Source of the DNA: Streptacidiphilus jiangxiensis
Lineage (GTDB): Bacteria > Actinomycetota > Actinomycetes > Streptomycetales > Streptomycetaceae
Length of the DNA: 64,000 bases
Assembly (NCBI RefSeq): GCF_900109465.1
Contig: NZ_FOAZ01000003.1
Coordinates: 372,001 to 436,000 of the forward strand
Direction: 5' to 3'
Shown: positions 60,601 to 64,000 of the stretch, piece by piece
Numbering within the stretch: the stretch's first letter is position 1
Layout of the letters: every line of letters starts with the position of its first letter
Notes under the pieces: model-generated
The model's database searches: none
Told to the model about the DNA's origin: nothing
What the model saw: only the letters and a program-made list of their open reading frames with translations
Program-made: the position numbers and the translations under genes

Positions 60601-61539
60601 CTACCGCGCCCCGTAGGCCGGGAGCGGCGGCTCGGCCACGGCGAGGAGCTTGCGGGTGGCCTCGCCGGCGGCCGTCGGGGTCCACCGCGCCGAAAGGTCG
60701 GCCGTGGGGCCGGGACGCCAGCCGTCCATGACGGTGATCCTGCCCCCCTCCGCCTCGAAGACGCGGCCGGTGACCCCCGCGGAGGCGGCGCTGCCCAGCC
60801 AGACGACGAGCGGGGAGACGTTCTCGGGGGCCATCGTGTCGAAGGCGCCCGGTGCGTCGGGCGCCGCCATGGTCGTGGCGAAGGCTTGCTCCGTCATACG
60901 GGTGCGCGCGGCCGGCGCGATCGCGTTGACCTGGACCCCGTAGCCCGCCAACTCCGCGGCGGCGACGAGCGTCAGGCCGAGGATGCCGGCCTTCGCCGCG
61001 CTGTAGTTGCCCTGCCCGACGCTGCCCAGCAGGCCCGCGCCGGAGCTGGTGTTGACGACGCGGGCGTCGGGTCGGCGGCCTGCCTTGGCCTCGGCGCGCC
61101 AGTGTGCGGCGGCGTGCCGCAGCGGCAGGAAGTGACCCTTGAGATGGACCCGCATGACGGCGTCCCAGTCGTCCTCGTCGAGGTTGACCAGCATCCGGTC
61201 GCGCAGGAACCCGGCGTTGTTGACGAGCGTGTCCAGCCGCCCGAAGGCGTCCAGCGCGGCGGTGACGAGGGAGGCCGCGCCCTCGGTGGTGGCGATGTCG
61301 CCGCCGTGGGCGACCGCCTCGCCGCCCCCTGCGCGGATCTCGGCGACGACCTCCTCGGCGGGGCTGAGCGAGGCGCCCGCCCCGTCGAGGGCGACGCCCA
61401 GGTCGTTGACGACGACCCGGGCACCCTCCGCCGCGAAGGCGAGGGCGTGGGCGCGGCCGAGACCGCGCCCCGCGCCGGTGACGACGACGACGCGGCCGTC
61501 GCAGAGCGCCCGCGCGGCGGGGGTGGGGGAGTCGGTCAT
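60601..61539 (-). CDS. SDR-family oxidoreductase, probable steroid/acyl-CoA catabolism
   Basis: A 312-aa SDR of the MFE-2-like (17-beta-HSD type 4) group. It has VVTGAGRGLGRAHAL, VNDLGVALDG (NAD(H) preference), NNAGFLRDRM, and NTSSGAGLLGSVGQGNYSAAK with Ser-Tyr-Lys. Order and strand relative to the next SDR and the echA20-like gene match my memory of Rv3548c of M. tuberculosis. It probably oxidises a 3-hydroxyacyl-CoA-type intermediate. Confidence 0.8.
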   Translation of the reverse strand: MTDSPTPAARALCDGRVVVVTGAGRGLGRAHALAFAAEGARVVVNDLGVALDGAGASLSPAEEVVAEIRAGGGEAVAHGGDIATTEGAASLVTAALDAFGRLDTLVNNAGFLRDRMLVNLDEDDWDAVMRVHLKGHFLPLRHAAAHWRAEAKAGRRPDARVVNTSSGAGLLGSVGQGNYSAAKAGILGLTLVAAAELAGYGVQVNAIAPAARTRMTEQAFATTMAAPDAPGAFDTMAPENVSPLVVWLGSAASAGVTGRVFEAEGGRITVMDGWRPGPTADLSARWTPTAAGEATRKLLAVAEPPLPAYGAR

Positions 61540-61654
61540 GGGTGGGTGCTCCTTTGCGTCTTCGCGTCGTTGCTTCTTTGCGTCCGCGGGTGGTCGGGCA
61601 GGGGCCGGGCCGAGGGGCGTGCCAGGCTCGGGCCGAGGCTGGGGGTCGAGGGGC

Positions 61655-62533
61655 TCAGGGCTCCGCAGGGTTGCCGCGGTCGGCCGCCGCGCCCGGGCCG
61701 GTCGCGGGGACGGCCGAGACGGGGGCGGGCCCCGAGCCGGTGGCGGCGGAGGCCGGGTCGTGCGTCGCACCGGCCGGGTCGGTGTTGGCGGTGGCGGCGG
61801 CCAGGAACGCCGGGCGCTCGCCGCCGCCGTGGACGGTGAGGGCGGCCCCGGTGATGTAGGCCGCCTGCGGGGAGGAGAGGAAGACACAGGCCTCCCCGAT
61901 CTCCTCCGGCTCGGCGAGTCGGCCCAGCGGGACGGTCGCGCCCACGGCCGCCACGCCCGCCTCGTCCCCGTAGTGCAGGTGCGAGAGCTCGGTGCGGACC
62001 ATCCCCGGGACGACGGTGTTGACCCGTACGTCGGGTGCCCATTCGACGGCCATCGAGGCGGCGAGGTTGGCCAGCCCGGCCTTGGCCGCGCCGTAGGCGG
62101 CGGTGCCGGGGGAGGGGCGGGTGCCGCTGACGCTGCCGACCATGACCACCGAGCCGCCGCTGCGGCGCAGGTGCGGCAGCGCGGCCAGGGACGCGGTCAG
62201 CGGGGCGAGCAGGTTGAGCTCGATCACGCGCAGGTGGCGGGCGGTGTCCTCCGCTCCGTCGAGCAGTCGGAAGGGGGTCCCGCCCGCGTTGTTGACCAGG
62301 ACGTCCAGGCGTCCGTGCCGGACGACAACCGCGTCGAGGAAGGCCGCCACCGCGGCCGCGTCGCGCAGGTCGACCGACGTGAACTCGGCCTTGCGGCCCG
62401 CCTCCTGGACGGGCTCGGCCGGGGGTCTGCGGGCACAGACCAGCACCTCTGCACCTGCCCGCAGGAACGCCCGGGCGATCCCGGCGCCGACGCCGCGCGT
62501 CCCGCCGGTGACCACGACGACCTGTCCGGTCAC
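61655..62533 (-). CDS. SDR-family oxidoreductase (Rv3549c-like)
   Basis: A 292-aa SDR with VVTGGTRGVGAGIA, NNAGGTPFRLLDG, SVSGTRPSPGTAAYGAAKAG and PGMVRTELSHLHYGDE. The last 40 residues form an Ala/Pro-rich tail absent from typical members. It is divergent from the echA20-like gene and shares a palindrome-containing promoter region. Confidence 0.8.
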   Translation of the reverse strand: MTGQVVVVTGGTRGVGAGIARAFLRAGAEVLVCARRPPAEPVQEAGRKAEFTSVDLRDAAAVAAFLDAVVVRHGRLDVLVNNAGGTPFRLLDGAEDTARHLRVIELNLLAPLTASLAALPHLRRSGGSVVMVGSVSGTRPSPGTAAYGAAKAGLANLAASMAVEWAPDVRVNTVVPGMVRTELSHLHYGDEAGVAAVGATVPLGRLAEPEEIGEACVFLSSPQAAYITGAALTVHGGGERPAFLAAATANTDPAGATHDPASAATGSGPAPVSAVPATGPGAAADRGNPAEP

Positions 62534-62603
62534 ACCGTCACATCCCCTCGCCTCTCCCGCAGCGCGCCTCCCGCTGCTAACGTCAACTCAAGAATGCACC
62601 TAA

Positions 62604-62613
62604 CAAACGTTTG
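62604..62613. promoter_or_regulatory. Palindrome in divergent promoter of steroid-catabolic genes
   Basis: The perfect palindrome CAAACGTTTG is the core of an AT-richer patch, 24 bp before the echA20-like start. This is the usual size and place of a TetR-family operator. It does not clearly match the KstR2 consensus known to me, so the regulator is unknown. Confidence 0.5.
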
Positions 62614-62636
62614 GTGGAAAGGTAGCTGATTCGCCG

Positions 62637-63410
62637 ATGGGAGTCTCCACCTCACGTCCGCAGCCTGCGGTCGCCGTCGTCACGGTGTCCTATCCACCGG
62701 TCAACGCCCTTCCGGTGCAAGGCTGGAGAGATCTCGCCGAGGCGGTTCGCGCGGCCGGGCGCGATCCGGAGGTGCGCTGCGTCGTGCTCGCCGCCGAGGG
62801 CCGCGGCTTCAATGCCGGCGTGGACATCAAGGAGGTCCAGCGCGACCCCGGCCGTACGGCCATCATCGGTGCCAACCGCGGCTGCTACGAGGCCTTTGCG
62901 GCCGTCTACGAGTGCGAGGTGCCCGTCGTCGCGGCCGTCCAGGGGCACTGTCTGGGCGGCGGCATCGGGCTGGTGGGCAACGCCGACGCGATCGTCGCCA
63001 GCGAGGACGCCTACTTCGGGCTGCCGGAGCTGGACCGCGGCGCCCTCGGCGCCGCCACGCACCTGGCCAGGCTGGTGCCGCAGCACCTGATGCGCACGCT
63101 CTACTACACCTCCCGCACCGTCACCGCCGCGGAGCTGCACCGGCACGGATCGGTGTGGGAGGTCGTCCCGCGCGACCAACTCGCCGACACAGCGCTGCGG
63201 TTGGCAGGCGAGATGGCGACCAAGGACGGCGCGCTGATCCGGATGGCCAAGGCCGCCATCAACGGCATCGACCCGGTGGACGTACGCCGCAGCTACCGCT
63301 TCGAGCAGGGCTTCACCTTCGAGGCGAACCTGAGCGGCCTCGCGGACCGGATCCGCGACACCAACAGCATGAACGGCAGCGGCAAGGAGGGTGGCGACAG
63401 CCGTGGTTGA
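62637..63410 (+). CDS. echA20: Enoyl-CoA hydratase/isomerase family, EchA20-like
   Basis: A 257-aa crotonase-fold protein. The oxyanion-hole motifs are GRGFNAGVDIKEVQ and GHCLGGGIGLVGNADA, and FGLPELDRGALGAATHL follows. EchA20 in mycobacteria hydrolyses a ring-C intermediate in cholesterol degradation. The adjacent ipdA-like gene and the two upstream SDRs support this. The stop overlaps the next GTG by 8 nt. Confidence 0.82.
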   Translation: MGVSTSRPQPAVAVVTVSYPPVNALPVQGWRDLAEAVRAAGRDPEVRCVVLAAEGRGFNAGVDIKEVQRDPGRTAIIGANRGCYEAFAAVYECEVPVVAAVQGHCLGGGIGLVGNADAIVASEDAYFGLPELDRGALGAATHLARLVPQHLMRTLYYTSRTVTAAELHRHGSVWEVVPRDQLADTALRLAGEMATKDGALIRMAKAAINGIDPVDVRRSYRFEQGFTFEANLSGLADRIRDTNSMNGSGKEGGDSRG

Positions 63411-64000
63411 CAAGGTGATGACGCCGGAGGAGGTCGTCGGCCGACTGCGCAGTGGCATGACGGTCGGCATCGGCGGCTGGGGCTCCCGGCGCAAGCCGAT
63501 GGCCCTGGTCCGGGCGCTGCTGCGGTCCGACGTGACAGACCTGACCGTGGTCTCCTACGGCGGCCCCGACGTCGGCATGCTGGCCGCCGCAGGCCGGATC
63601 CGCAAGCTCGTCACGGCCTTCGCCACCCTCGACTCGATCCCGCTGGAGCCGCACTACCGCGCGGCACGCGAAGGCGGCGCCTTCGAACTCGTCGAGCTGG
63701 ACGAGGCGATGCTGATGTGGGGCCTGACCGCCGCGGTCCACCGCCTGCCGTTCCTGCCGATCCGCGCGGGCCTCGGCTCGGACGTGATGCGGGTCAACCC
63801 GCGACTGAGGACGGTGCGTTCGCCCTACGAGGACGGCGAGGAACTGGTGGCCGTGCCCGCGCTGCGGCTCGACGCGGCGCTCGTCCACCTCAACCGCGCC
63901 GACCGGCAGGGCAACGCCCAGTACCTGGGCCCGGACCCGTTCTTCGACGACCTGTACTGCGAGGCCGCCGAGCACGCCTACGTCTCCTGCGAACAGCTCG
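63403..64000 (+). CDS. ipdA: CoA-transferase-family subunit A, IpdA-like (partial, 3' end beyond window)
   Basis: The first 199 residues of a family I CoA-transferase-like alpha subunit. It starts at a GTG (VDKVMTPEEVVGRLRSGMTVGIGGWG) and contains SYGGPDVGMLAAAGRI and FLPIRAGLGSDVM. IpdAB is a ring-opening hydrolase for steroid ring C and shares this fold. The gene overlaps the echA20-like stop, so they form an operon that continues beyond the window, presumably with ipdB. Confidence 0.82.
   Translation, partial: MVDKVMTPEEVVGRLRSGMTVGIGGWGSRRKPMALVRALLRSDVTDLTVVSYGGPDVGMLAAAGRIRKLVTAFATLDSIPLEPHYRAAREGGAFELVELDEAMLMWGLTAAVHRLPFLPIRAGLGSDVMRVNPRLRTVRSPYEDGEELVAVPALRLDAALVHLNRADRQGNAQYLGPDPFFDDLYCEAAEHAYVSCEQL

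Overview
The window is high-GC actinobacterial DNA, most like the Streptomycetaceae (Streptomyces, Kitasatospora or Streptacidiphilus). The evidence is strong third-position G/C codon use, many GTG starts and 4-nt GTGA/ATGA overlaps, a dnaK-grpE-dnaJ-hspR operon with HAIR operators, a SARP regulator, a type II polyketide synthase (PKS) and an acyl-CoA carboxylase epsilon subunit. I cannot name the species.

Left arm (1-19.1 kb), mostly conserved chromosome. It starts with the heat-shock operon (hspR partial, dnaJ, grpE, dnaK, all minus) with two HAIR sites upstream of dnaK. A membrane Fe-S oxidoreductase follows. From 6.5 to 16.1 kb lies a surface-polysaccharide locus: a cellulose-synthase-like GT2, a GH26 lipoprotein and a GT39 membrane glycosyltransferase in one minus-strand operon, divergent from a GH12 lipoprotein with a ricin-B lectin domain, plus a second LamG/GT39 pair. 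Next come a Yip1-like membrane protein, an AlaX-like tRNA-editing protein, dCTP deaminase, a 72-aa zinc-ribbon protein and tRNA-Gly(CCC).

Centre (about 19-49.4 kb), a secondary-metabolite cluster. It encodes an XRE regulator and MFS exporter, an orphan response regulator, acyl-CoA carboxylase beta and epsilon, an ActVI-1-like dehydrogenase, a priming set (KASIII, extra ACP, malonyl transferase), the minimal PKS (KS-alpha, chain-length factor, ACP), and ketoreductase, aromatase/cyclase, MBL-fold cyclase and phosphopantetheinyl transferase. Tailoring and regulatory genes include an ActVB-like flavin reductase, a SARP, an FMN monooxygenase, two NmrA-like proteins, an acyltransferase, a cupin and an ABM-family protein. 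The gene set resembles actinorhodin/frenolicin-type pyranonaphthoquinone pathways with a non-acetate starter. Four divergent promoter regions hold SARP-like heptamer repeats spaced 11 bp apart.

The most unusual part is 37.4-42.5 kb. A RiPP-like module sits inside the PKS cluster: a fused E1-like/YcaO cyclodehydratase, a protein resembling only the N-terminal half of SagB-type dehydrogenases, and two tiny divergent ORFs that could be precursor peptides. This could be a hybrid polyketide/azole-peptide system, or two merged clusters.

Right arm (49.4-64 kb). It holds a sortase remnant, a secreted sedolisin protease, an intact class E/F sortase next to a C-terminally anchored surface protein, an epimerase, a DedA protein, unknown membrane and small proteins, a universal stress protein, kdpDE without kdpFABC nearby, and the start of a steroid C/D-ring catabolic locus (two SDRs, echA20-like, ipdA-like, truncated by the window end). 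Its order matches the M. tuberculosis Rv3548c-Rv3551 region as I remember it. No intergenic stretch exceeds about 240 bp.
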